Of a stretch of 64,000 bases of DNA, positions 43,236 through 51,006 are shown piece by piece. The stretch lies in the NCBI GenBank assembly GCA_035547395.1, contig DASZVA010000014.1, positions 34,621 through 98,620 of the forward strand. Direction: 5' to 3'. The notes beneath the pieces were generated by a model. That model saw only the letters and a list, made by a program, of their open reading frames with translations, did no database searches and had not been told where the DNA came from. Position 1 is the first letter of the stretch. The number at the start of each line of letters is the position of its first letter. A program made the translations under genes and the position numbers. This stretch comes from CALREJ01 sp035547395 (lineage in GTDB: Bacteria; Patescibacteriota; Gracilibacteria; Peribacterales; Peribacteraceae).

Positions 43236-43340
43236 GATAGGAGCGGAAGAAGAGGAGGTAAAATGAAAGGTAAACGTTCGTACACCCACTATCGCAAAGC
43301 GAACACACGGGGTCAAGAAAAAACTCCTTGCTCTCTCAGT

Positions 43341-43380
43341 ATGTCATGGTGAGGTGCGAGCAAAGCGAGCCTCGAACCCA
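43341..43380. repeat. Fragment of the interspersed GTGTCA element
   Basis: ATGTCATGGTGAGG ends a short palindrome-like stretch (GCGAGCAAAGCGAGC) and CTCGAACCCA. It matches the left end of copies 1 and 2 but lacks the right end. Confidence 0.5.
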
Positions 43381-44229
43381 TCAATGCGACAGCGACTGAC
43401 AGACGCCGATGCCGGATGTGCGATCGGTGATTTCGCAGAAGCTGCCGGCGGGGCAGAGGATGCCGGCCGGACCGCCGCAGGGCATGCCGGCTGTCGAACC
43501 GGTGCCGGCCGGGATCACCGTGCCGGATCCGAATGAGGATGAGCTGCTGCCGGTGAAGGTGACGGATTTGAGCAGACGCTCCAGATTCTGCTGCTCGGAA
43601 TTGTTTCCGGTGGAGACGCTGAGCTGGGGAGCGGCTTCGATTGCGATGATGTCGCTGCCGTTCTGAACATAGATGACGTCGCCCGATGCGGTCGTCGTCT
43701 TGACCGCACCCTGGCCGCCGACCACCAGCGGCGTTCCCGGGGGAAGGACATTCAGGGACGAACGGTAAATTTTGAGAATCGGCGTCATCGAACCGGTCTC
43801 CGTGAAGCTGACACCGTCCGTATACAGAGATCCCTGCCATGCGAGCGGCGCGGAAAAACTCATCTTCAATGCGGGCAGATTCCAGTCGTGCGACGGTACC
43901 TGAATGAGTGAGACGGAATCCGCCACGATGACCGGTTGCGCGCTTGGGTCCGAATTCGGTTCCAGATGTCCCGTGATCGTCACATCCATCCCTTCATACT
44001 GATTGAGGTTCACTTTGCTGCTTTCCACATACAACGCATCGTGTCCGTTCTGGCGCAGAATGTGCGTACCGCGGCGCGTGAGCGAGAGTTCGGCCTGTAC
44101 CAGAGAACCCGTGAAGCTCAATGTTCCCTGAGGGAGCGGCTGCTGGCCGGGTTTCCCGCAGGATGCGAGTGTGAGAGAAACGGCGACAAGAAAAACACCA
44201 ATGATCGTATTGCGCTGGAGTGTGGTCAT
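43381..44229 (-). CDS. Lipoprotein with Cys-rich C-terminus
   Basis: 282 residues. Lipobox LASC with Cys24. An OB-like segment around 40-110 (NLNQYEGMDVTITGHLEPN), then a second domain to about 215, a Ser/Gly linker and a C-terminal Cys unit, CGGPAGILCPAGSFCEI-x9-GVC. Small CGGxAGxxCP units recur in CPR exported proteins. No enzyme motif. Promoter TTGTCC-17-CACAAT ends 6 nt before the ATG, hence leaderless. Confidence 0.75.
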   Translation of the reverse strand: MTTLQRNTIIGVFLVAVSLTLASCGKPGQQPLPQGTLSFTGSLVQAELSLTRRGTHILRQNGHDALYVESSKVNLNQYEGMDVTITGHLEPNSDPSAQPVIVADSVSLIQVPSHDWNLPALKMSFSAPLAWQGSLYTDGVSFTETGSMTPILKIYRSSLNVLPPGTPLVVGGQGAVKTTTASGDVIYVQNGSDIIAIEAAPQLSVSTGNNSEQQNLERLLKSVTFTGSSSSSFGSGTVIPAGTGSTAGMPCGGPAGILCPAGSFCEITDRTSGIGVCQSLSH

Positions 44230-44235
44230 GCACCT

Positions 44236-44264
44236 ATTGTGAGCTGTCCAGCGCTCGAGGACAA
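44236..44264 (-). promoter_or_regulatory. Promoter of the 43381 lipoprotein gene
   Basis: Minus strand TTGTCC, 17-nt spacer, CACAAT, then 6 nt to the ATG. The -35 abuts the terminator hairpin of the upstream sigma4-HARE gene. Confidence 0.65.
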
Positions 44265-44291
44265 CAAAAAATCCGCCCTTGCGAGCGGATT
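44263..44291 (-). terminator. Intrinsic terminator of the sigma4-HARE gene
   Basis: Minus strand AATCCGC, eight-base loop, GCGGATT, continuing into a run of T (TTTTTT), 40 nt after the stop. Confidence 0.8.
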
Positions 44292-44330
44292 GATTCCTAT
44301 CAACTCTGGACCATCAACTATCAACCTCGT

Positions 44331-45431
44331 TTACTTCTTGCTGGAATCAAATGAGTAGACGGCTCGACCCACACGGACGAAGTACGGCATCTTCTGCAGG
44401 TTGAGGGAAATCGTTCCCACTTTGACCGTGCGCTGCTTGGCGACTTCATTGATGATTTCCTTCTTGGACAACGGTCCTTTCTCCTTGAGGATCGCTTCGA
44501 TGACATCGGCAACCGTGCCCGGCTCGTAGCCCCACTCGCGCAGAGCGTAGAGACCGCGGCCGACGAGGACGAACTGCGGATAGCGGATGAGTTCGTTGTG
44601 AACGGCCTGCACCGTGACGTTCTTGTGGTCGAAGTGCTGCTCGCGGATACGGTTGGCGATCTCCATGAAGTGGAGCGGCACGCCTGCCTTGCGCAACACG
44701 ATCTCGACCTTGTCGCGGATAGATCTCGGGCGGACGAATCTCCATTCGGTGAGCCCCCAGCCTTCATCAATCTCGCGCAGACGCTCATCGATCGACAGGC
44801 AGCTGGAAATGAGTTCCTTGCTGGGAATGCGATCCTTGAACAGGTTGAGCGACTGAACGGCGGAGATGATTTCTTCTTTCTTCATGCAGGACCTTCGCTT
44901 GCGCAGAATCTTCACCATGTTCTCGACGATGACCGAGATGTCTTCCATGGCAAGCGACTCGAGGCGCCAGAACGGAATGAACGTACCGCTGTGGCCCGAC
45001 GTCGACATTTCGGTATCGATGGAGAAGCTGAGACGCAAAACCGCACCGTCCAGATCCGTGGAGCTGGGCATACGCTTGAGCACCTGGCTGATCAGATCAT
45101 CCTCGCGCATCACGCCGCCGCTCATGCGCAGGACGTTCTTGGCGAGTTCGTTAACCTCGTTGAGCTTGGTCGTGCGGACCGTGCGGCGCAGTTTGCTGAG
45201 GGCGATACCCTCGATTTGACGGATACGCTCGCGTGTGACTTTGAAATGCTTGCCGATCTTCTCCAATGTCTGCTTTGGATGACCCTGGAGGGCGAAGCGA
45301 CGCTTGATGACCATCGCTTCCTTCTCGGTAAGTACCAAAAACAAATCATCCAGAAGAGATTGCAAATTTACCGACAGCTTTGAATTTGCAGCGGTATTCT
45401 GCGGAGACAAGGTTGATGAAGAATCAGCCAT
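44331..45431 (-). CDS. Sigma-70 region 4 plus HARE-HTH transcription protein
   Basis: 366 residues. Residues about 34-85 form a sigma region 4 helix-turn-helix: LTEKEAMVIKRRFAL, TLEKIGKHFKVTRERIRQIEGIALSKLRR, as in -35-binding domains of primary sigma factors. There is no region 2 or 3. Residues about 230-300 and again toward 310-360 resemble winged HARE-HTH domains (RDKVEIVLRKAGVPLHFMEIANRI...VHNELIRYPQFVLVGRGLYALREWG), which also occur in the RNA polymerase delta subunit. I infer an RNA polymerase-associated regulator that contacts -35 elements rather than a true sigma factor. Long leader from a TTGACA promoter at 45571-45598; the leader ends CTTCTTCCCTCCCCC. Confidence 0.8.
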   Translation of the reverse strand: MADSSSTLSPQNTAANSKLSVNLQSLLDDLFLVLTEKEAMVIKRRFALQGHPKQTLEKIGKHFKVTRERIRQIEGIALSKLRRTVRTTKLNEVNELAKNVLRMSGGVMREDDLISQVLKRMPSSTDLDGAVLRLSFSIDTEMSTSGHSGTFIPFWRLESLAMEDISVIVENMVKILRKRRSCMKKEEIISAVQSLNLFKDRIPSKELISSCLSIDERLREIDEGWGLTEWRFVRPRSIRDKVEIVLRKAGVPLHFMEIANRIREQHFDHKNVTVQAVHNELIRYPQFVLVGRGLYALREWGYEPGTVADVIEAILKEKGPLSKKEIINEVAKQRTVKVGTISLNLQKMPYFVRVGRAVYSFDSSKK

Positions 45432-45570
45432 GGGGGAGGGAAGAAGAGAACAACCCTCGTTTTACCAGAACATTGACAGGAGCAAAAGAACTTCTAATGG
45501 TTCGTCTGGACTGTTTTCCACAGTTATTGCTCGGCGGTAAAAGGTGAAGATTGTGACTCATGTTACTGAT

Positions 45571-45598
45571 AAAATATATCATTTTATAAGTTTGTCAA
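45571..45598 (-). promoter_or_regulatory. Promoter of the sigma4-HARE gene, overlapping an AT palindrome
   Basis: Minus strand TTGACA, 16-nt spacer, TATTTT. The spacer and -10 contain the inverted repeat ATAAAAT/ATTTTAT. The predicted leader of about 130 nt also carries CTGTGGAAAACAG. An unusually long leader for this genome. Confidence 0.6.
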
Positions 45599-45633
45599 AT
45601 ACCAATCTCCGCATTTTACGGCTGTGTTATGGC

Positions 45634-45996
45634 TCAAAGCCGGTGATAGGTCTGTAAAAGCTGGCAGGCGGCTCGGGCATCGCCGTCATATTCTTTGGAA
45701 TCGACCGTCGTGTATCGCTCATCGAGAAAATCGATCGGAAAACCGAGCTGCTCCAGATTCGCAGCACAAGACCGCACATAGTGCGCCTGCGATCCTTCGT
45801 CGCCGGATGGAAGGAGTGGAAGTCCGACGACAATGCGGTCCACTTTCCTCTCGCGCGCGATCAGCTCGACCTGCGCGATCATCTCTTCCTTGCTGTCCGC
45901 CGTAATCGTATCGAGCGGGAAGGGGATATTAATCGCAGAATCGTTGAAAGCGACACCGGTGCGACGTTCTCCGATATCGAGTCCGAGTGTGCGCAT
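45634..45996 (-). CDS. ruvX: RuvX/YqgF pre-16S rRNA nuclease/resolvase-like protein
   Basis: 120 residues. RNase H-like fold: MRTLGLDIGERRTGVAFND (first Asp), RIVVGLPLLPSGDEG and LDERYTTVDSKE. Family members process 16S rRNA ends; Holliday-junction cleavage has been claimed. Shorter than usual (about 135) at the C-terminus. It lies 8 nt after rpsT, and AAGGA upstream of its ATG is one of the few Shine-Dalgarno-like sites in the window. Confidence 0.88.
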   Translation of the reverse strand: MRTLGLDIGERRTGVAFNDSAINIPFPLDTITADSKEEMIAQVELIARERKVDRIVVGLPLLPSGDEGSQAHYVRSCAANLEQLGFPIDFLDERYTTVDSKEYDGDARAACQLLQTYHRL

Positions 45997-46004
45997 GAAT
46001 ATCC

Positions 46005-46265
46005 TTACTTGGCGCCGACCATGCGCGCCACGAGCGACTTCTTGCGGCTGGCCGTGCGGGAGTGGATCAGATTCTTTTTGGCGGCGGTATCGATGGACTT
46101 GTAGACCTGCGGAAGCAGCTTGGCTGCATCGTCCTTCTTGCCCGCCTTCACGGCATCACTGATCTTGCGCATCATGGTTTTCATGTGCGTCTTGTAGGGC
46201 TGCAGTCTCTCGCGGCGAACGAGATTCTGTCTGGCTCTCTTGATGGCGGACGGGGTGATCGGCAT
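46005..46265 (-). CDS. rpsT: 30S ribosomal protein S20
   Basis: 86 residues, all helical and basic: MPITPSAIKRARQNLVRRERLQPYKTHMKTMMRKI, then the conserved IDTAAKKNLIHSRTASRKKSLVARM. S20 organises 16S rRNA helix 44 and the 5' domain. A strong promoter (TTGACT-17-TACATT) gives a leader of about seven nt before the ATG. Heads the rpsT-ruvX operon. Confidence 0.96.
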   Translation of the reverse strand: MPITPSAIKRARQNLVRRERLQPYKTHMKTMMRKISDAVKAGKKDDAAKLLPQVYKSIDTAAKKNLIHSRTASRKKSLVARMVGAK

Positions 46266-46279
46266 AGAAAAGTGCGGGG

Positions 46280-46308
46280 AATGTAAAGAAGAACGGAAAT
46301 GAAGTCAA
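46280..46308 (-). promoter_or_regulatory. rpsT-ruvX promoter
   Basis: Minus strand TTGACT, 17-nt spacer, TACATT, with the ATG 14 nt downstream of the -10. Confidence 0.75.
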
Positions 46309-46323
46309 GAAAATGGGAAATGA

Positions 46324-46344
46324 GGGTTGGGGTTTGGGCTGGGG
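46324..46344 (+). repeat. G-quadruplex motif between rpsT and glmS
   Basis: Four G-tracts of 3-4 bases with loops TT, TTT and CT, midway between the divergent rpsT and glmS promoters. Confidence 0.65.
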
Positions 46345-46386
46345 TTAGATGAAGAAGAATAATCGACAAACCGCTTCCTTTCTTTA

Positions 46387-46414
46387 TTGACCGTCTGACA
46401 AAGGGCCCTACAAT
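46387..46414 (+). promoter_or_regulatory. glmS promoter
   Basis: TTGACC, 16-nt spacer, TACAAT, then GCCCCC and ATG. The short gap leaves no room for a Shine-Dalgarno or a glmS ribozyme. Confidence 0.75.
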
Positions 46415-46420
46415 GCCCCC

Positions 46421-48196
46421 ATGTGTGGAATTTTCGGGTACGTCGGTACGCGTCCTGATGCGACAAAAATGGCTGTCGACGGACTCAAAAGCCTGGAATA
46501 CCGCGGCTATGATTCTTGGGGGGTCGCCTGGAAAAGCGGCGATCATCTGGACGTAAAAAAGAACATCGGAAAGATCAGCGGCATCGACGGTACGAGCCTG
46601 AGTGACAACTGTTCGCTCGCGATCGGTCATACGCGCTGGGCGACGCACGGGGGAGTGACGATCGAAAACGCACATCCGCAATTTAATGAAGACCGCACGA
46701 TCGCGGTGGTGCATAACGGCATCTTCGAAAACTATCAGGAGATCCGCGCGGAATTGAAAGCGAAGGGGCATACGTTTCTGTCCGAGACCGACACCGAGAT
46801 CGCGCCGCATTTGATTGAAGAATATATGAAGGAAACGAACGACTTCGCACACGCGGTGCGGCTGGCCTGCCAGCGCTTTACGGGTCGCTACGCAATCCTC
46901 GCCGTACACGCGCTGTCCGACACGCTCGTCGCCGCGCGCACCGGATCGCCGCTCATCGTGGGCGTCTCCGACAGCGAAGGATATTTTATCGCGTCCGACA
47001 CGCCGGCCTTCATGCACTACACGCGCACTGTTCAGTATCTGGACGACGGCGAGATGGTCGTGACGGACGGCAAGAGCATTCTGTTCTCCAGCATCGAGAC
47101 GGGGGAGGAAAAGGAGAAGCGCGAGATCGAAATCACCTGGACGCCGGAGCAGAGCGACAAGGGGACGTTTGCACACTTCATGCTGAAGGAAATCATGGAC
47201 CAAAAGGAAAGCGTCGCGCGCGCCGTGAACCAGAGCGATGAAGAAATCGAGACGATCGCAAACGCCATCCGCGACGCGCAGGGCACGTTCCTTGCCGGCT
47301 GCGGCACCGCCGGAAAAGCGTGCATGGCCGCGGAATATTTCTTCTCGGTCGTGGCGGAGAAGCACGTGAACTTCGCGCCCGCGAGCGAGTTCAAGCTGTA
47401 CCATCACTTCCTCAAAAAAGAGAGTTTGCTTATCGTCGTGTCGCAGAGCGGCGAAACGGCCGACGTGCTCGAAGCGATGAACGTCGCCAAGAGCAAAGGG
47501 GCCAAAGTGCTCTCGATCGTGAACGTGCAGGGATCATCCATCGACCGAGCATCCGATTACACGCTCTGCATCAACGCCGGACCCGAGCGCGCGGTCGCAT
47601 CCACCAAAGCACTCACCGGACAGCTCGCCGTGTTGCTTCTTATCTCGTACGCGCTCGCAGGCAAACTGCAGGAGGGAAAGACATTGCTGCTTGAGACCGC
47701 CGCGCAGATCAACGACATGTTGAACCCGCGCTACGTCGAGCGCCTGCGCCAGCTGGCCGACCGCATTAAGAACCGCCAGGATCTCTACATCATCGGCAAG
47801 AGCTGGAACTATCCGATGGCGCTTGAGAGCGCGATCAAGATTCAGGAAGTGAGTTACATTCACGCCGAAGGATTCGCCGGCGGCGAACTGAAGCACGGAC
47901 CGATCGCCCTGATCGAGGAAGGAACGCCCTGCATCGTGCTCACGGGCAACGACGAAGTGACGCCGGACATCCTGAGCAACGCCGTGCAGCTCAAAGCCCG
48001 CGGCGCATTTGTGATCGGCGTCGCGCCGGAGAACAACGAGATCTTCGACGAGTGGATCAAAGTGCCGGACGCCGCGGCCGCGCAGGCGCTCGTGAACATC
48101 ATTCCGATCCAGGTGCTCGCGTACGAACTCGCCGTGCAGCGCGGCAAAGACCCTGATATGCCAAGAAATTTGGCGAAGAGCGTGACGGTGAAATAA
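46421..48196 (+). CDS. glmS: Glutamine-fructose-6-phosphate aminotransferase (isomerizing)
   Basis: 591 residues. The Ntn glutaminase domain starts with the nucleophile Cys2 (MCGIFGYVG) and includes LEYRGYDSWGVAW, HTRWATHG and HNGIFENY. Two SIS domains follow (GCGTAGKACMAAEYFF, VSQSGETADVLEAM, AEGFAGGELKHGPIALIEEG), and it ends with the conserved DxPRNLAKSVTV tail. Makes glucosamine-6-P for peptidoglycan. Leaderless transcript predicted (TACAAT, 6 nt, ATG). No glmS ribozyme is possible in such a leader. Confidence 0.97.
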   Translation: MCGIFGYVGTRPDATKMAVDGLKSLEYRGYDSWGVAWKSGDHLDVKKNIGKISGIDGTSLSDNCSLAIGHTRWATHGGVTIENAHPQFNEDRTIAVVHNGIFENYQEIRAELKAKGHTFLSETDTEIAPHLIEEYMKETNDFAHAVRLACQRFTGRYAILAVHALSDTLVAARTGSPLIVGVSDSEGYFIASDTPAFMHYTRTVQYLDDGEMVVTDGKSILFSSIETGEEKEKREIEITWTPEQSDKGTFAHFMLKEIMDQKESVARAVNQSDEEIETIANAIRDAQGTFLAGCGTAGKACMAAEYFFSVVAEKHVNFAPASEFKLYHHFLKKESLLIVVSQSGETADVLEAMNVAKSKGAKVLSIVNVQGSSIDRASDYTLCINAGPERAVASTKALTGQLAVLLLISYALAGKLQEGKTLLLETAAQINDMLNPRYVERLRQLADRIKNRQDLYIIGKSWNYPMALESAIKIQEVSYIHAEGFAGGELKHGPIALIEEGTPCIVLTGNDEVTPDILSNAVQLKARGAFVIGVAPENNEIFDEWIKVPDAAAAQALVNIIPIQVLAYELAVQRGKDPDMPRNLAKSVTVK

Positions 48197-48203
48197 TCAA
48201 ATC

Positions 48204-48340
48204 TGTGTCATGCCGAGTGATTTCGCGAAGCGAAATTGTACCGAGGCATCATCAAGAAAAATCCTTCTTCGAAAATGCCTCGGTACATTTTTGCGTATGG
48301 AAGAATTTTTAGCGTCGCAAAAACACTCGGCATGACACAA
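48204..48340. repeat. Interspersed TGTGTCA/TGACACA element, copy 5
   Basis: 137 bp with perfect 16-bp terminal inverted repeats (TGTGTCATGCCGAGTG and its complement). Nested inside are GTACCGAGGCAT/ATGCCTCGGTAC and ATTTCGC/GCGAAAT palindromes. It begins 7 nt after the glmS stop and ends 66 nt before the convergent PBP gene, so it could fold into a long cruciform or act as a two-way terminator. Confidence 0.8.
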
Positions 48341-48406
48341 ATATATTCCTCAATCGAGGCTGCTGCTTGATTTCCAAGTCAAAAACGCACGCTCGTTCAC
48401 CGATTC

Positions 48407-50956
48407 TTATTTCGTCGGACCGATCGGCGGAATGTTGTAGTACTGGAAGAGGAACTGCGCGATGTCGTGCCAGAGCGGCGCAGCGGACGTTTCACCGAAG
48501 GCGACCGTCTGGTTTTTTGCGCGGTCGATTTTGACGAGCAGGATGAATTTCGGATTCGGAACGGGACCGAATCCCATGTAGGTACCGACCGTCGATCCGG
48601 TGCCGGACTCGTAGCGTCCGCCGGGACCGGCGATCTGACTGGTTCCGGTCTTGGCAGCCATCGAATATCCTTTCACGACTCCCGACGTCGCCCAACCTAC
48701 TTTGGTGTCATAGACGAGCATCGACGTGATCGTGTCGGACGTCTGTTTGGTGATCACCTGATTCACCTCTGTCGGCTGGACTTTGTCGACGGTGCCGTCG
48801 GCATGAATGACGCTGTCGATGATCGAGGGTTTCATGAGCTTGCCGCCGTTCGCGAGCGCGGAGAACGCGGTGATGACCTGCAGGGGAGTCGCCGAAATAC
48901 CCTGTCCGAATGACGCCGTCGCGAGACCCGCGAGGCTCCACTTCTGCCACGGCTTGATGTCGCCCGTGATTTCGTCATCCAGCTGTACGCCGGTCACGCG
49001 GCCGAACCCGAACTGCAGGATTTCATGCTCGAACAATTTGCTGCCGAGCCTGCCCGAGACGCTCGTCAGACAGGTGTTGATGGACCATGCGAGGCACGAA
49101 GACATGTCCACCTTTCCGTAGAGCTTGTGCAACGCATTGTTGATCGTGAATTGATCCACCTTCACCGGTTTGTCATCGTCGTAAATGGTGTCCGGGGTCA
49201 CTTCACCCTGATCCAATGCGATGGCCATGGTGATCGGCTTCATGACGGAACCCGGCTCATAGATCTGTTGGATCGTCGAGTTCAGATACGCGCCGACGCC
49301 GATGTTGTTTTTGTACTTCAGCCAGATGTCGGGAATGCCAGTCGGGAAGATTTCAATGCGCGCGTTTTCACCCAGATACAAGTAGTAGCGCGCGATGCTC
49401 TTAAGATCGTAATTCTGTTGCACGGCGGACAGTTTCTGCTGAATGTCTTTGGGCAGCGCGGTGCGCCCGGAATCCGTCAGCACCTGATTCATGTAATCGC
49501 GCACGATGAATTCGTTGGTGTCGGGATTGTAAATCTCGACGACGATGTTCTTCTGCTTGTCCGGGGGAATGGTGATCGGGACCTTGTCATAGACCGACGC
49601 GTAGTCGTTGCGCTCGAAAAGAGGAGCGTTGGCCATCGCGAGAATGCGTCCCGTGTACGGATCCATGACGATCGCCTGTCCGCTGTCTGCGTTATATTTT
49701 TTCACGCCGTCATCCAGGATCTGCTCGATTTTTTTCTGGATGAATGGATCGATAGTAAGAACGACCGAATCGCCGTTCTTGGCGTCGACGATCGTCTGAT
49801 TCGAGGTAAGGATCTGTCCGCCCTGCAGATCGGACACGGTGCTGATGAGACCTTCCGTGCCGCGCAGCTGCGTGTCAAACGTGCGCTCGATGCCGTACTG
49901 CGCCTCCTGATTCTGGTTCATGAATCCGACGACCTGCGACGCCACCGTATCATCCGGATAGTAGCGCCACGATTCCGGAAGCAGCGCGACGCCCCCGAGC
50001 GGATCGAGAATCTTGTCTCCTTCGCCGCGCGGCGCCTTGGCGCGCAGCTGGTTGGTTTGCGTCAGCGATTTCAATTTTTCTTCGTTGATTTTGAGCGTGA
50101 GATCCGGCGGCAGTTTGCGCATAATCGCCACGTAACGCAGAGCGCGGGATCGCAGCGAATTCTGCAGCGTCGCCGGATCGATATTCAGAACCGACGCCAG
50201 CCGCCTGCTGGTGGAGGCAATGCTCCCTTGATCGAGCGCTTCGGGATTTCCCCAGATCAGACGGTTGTCCATGTTGACCGTGATGCCCGGAATATTGAGC
50301 GCCTGAACGGCATCCGCTTCCTGTTTGGTGACGCTGTATTTGATCGGTACGAACGTGACGCGTTTCTGCGAGATACGGTTTTCGATGTCGCGCGCAAACA
50401 ATCTGCGCACTTCGGTGATATCGGGAATGGGCTGGTCTCCGCTCGAGGGGAGCTGCGCCGGCAGCGGCTCGAGCAGGGCGCCTGAATCCAGCGTCTTCAC
50501 AAAGGAGAGAGGGTCAAACTTTTCCGCGAACGGCGATCCCTGAAATGCGATCAGCTCGTGGGGGCACAGATCGGACCCCTGTGAACATTCCTTATAGAAG
50601 TCGTCTGTGACCAGAATGTTTGCAAGCATGTCGGCAACCCTGCCCGGATCCGGCGTGACGTACGGATCGACGTAGACCAGATCGAGCGTCGTGTTGGTGG
50701 CGAGAATCGTCTTGTCGCCCGTCTTGCTGTTGACGGCAAAAATTTCGCCGCGTTGCGCGGGAAGTTTGACGCCGCCGTAATGCTGAGCTTGCGCTGCAGC
50801 AGAATATTCCTTTCTGTCAATGATTTGTAGCTGGATCAACCGGGCGACGAGCGTCAGTCCGCAGACCAGCAAAAACCCGTGTACGATGACCATACGCCGC
50901 AGAAGCGAGCGTTTCTTTTGCGTTTCCGAGAGTTGGGACGATCTCTTCAGTAGCAT
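48407..50956 (-). CDS. Penicillin-binding protein 2-type D,D-transpeptidase
   Basis: 849 residues, large for PBP2/FtsI (600-700). An N-terminal membrane helix (about 22-44) precedes a dimerisation/pedestal region (about 60-330). The transpeptidase has active-site SVMK in IYEPGSVMKPIT, SIN in LAWSINTCLTS and KTGTS near the C-terminus. An extra region of about 120 residues (after GRILAMANAPLFERNDY) lies between the first conserved blocks and the SxxK motif. Crosslinks peptidoglycan during elongation or division; mrdA versus ftsI cannot be settled. TATCCT lies 11 nt before the ATG. Divergent from the GspE-like gene, 50 nt apart. Confidence 0.9.
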   Translation of the reverse strand: MLLKRSSQLSETQKKRSLLRRMVIVHGFLLVCGLTLVARLIQLQIIDRKEYSAAAQAQHYGGVKLPAQRGEIFAVNSKTGDKTILATNTTLDLVYVDPYVTPDPGRVADMLANILVTDDFYKECSQGSDLCPHELIAFQGSPFAEKFDPLSFVKTLDSGALLEPLPAQLPSSGDQPIPDITEVRRLFARDIENRISQKRVTFVPIKYSVTKQEADAVQALNIPGITVNMDNRLIWGNPEALDQGSIASTSRRLASVLNIDPATLQNSLRSRALRYVAIMRKLPPDLTLKINEEKLKSLTQTNQLRAKAPRGEGDKILDPLGGVALLPESWRYYPDDTVASQVVGFMNQNQEAQYGIERTFDTQLRGTEGLISTVSDLQGGQILTSNQTIVDAKNGDSVVLTIDPFIQKKIEQILDDGVKKYNADSGQAIVMDPYTGRILAMANAPLFERNDYASVYDKVPITIPPDKQKNIVVEIYNPDTNEFIVRDYMNQVLTDSGRTALPKDIQQKLSAVQQNYDLKSIARYYLYLGENARIEIFPTGIPDIWLKYKNNIGVGAYLNSTIQQIYEPGSVMKPITMAIALDQGEVTPDTIYDDDKPVKVDQFTINNALHKLYGKVDMSSCLAWSINTCLTSVSGRLGSKLFEHEILQFGFGRVTGVQLDDEITGDIKPWQKWSLAGLATASFGQGISATPLQVITAFSALANGGKLMKPSIIDSVIHADGTVDKVQPTEVNQVITKQTSDTITSMLVYDTKVGWATSGVVKGYSMAAKTGTSQIAGPGGRYESGTGSTVGTYMGFGPVPNPKFILLVKIDRAKNQTVAFGETSAAPLWHDIAQFLFQYYNIPPIGPTK

Positions 50957-51006
50957 CGGAGGCTCAAAGGATAGCAGGCGGAAGCCAAATGTGGTATACT
51001 GATTTG

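Noticed and set aside
43200..43316. LexA box upstream of recA
   Set aside because: GAAC and GTTT words occur but not with the spacing of a known LexA operator.
46345..46420. glmS ribozyme or riboswitch
   Set aside because: The predicted start site is within a few nt of the ATG, leaving no room for a structured leader.
49025..50485. 486-codon plus-strand frame opposite the PBP gene
   Set aside because: Antisense shadow; the PBP has SxxK, SxN and KTG.
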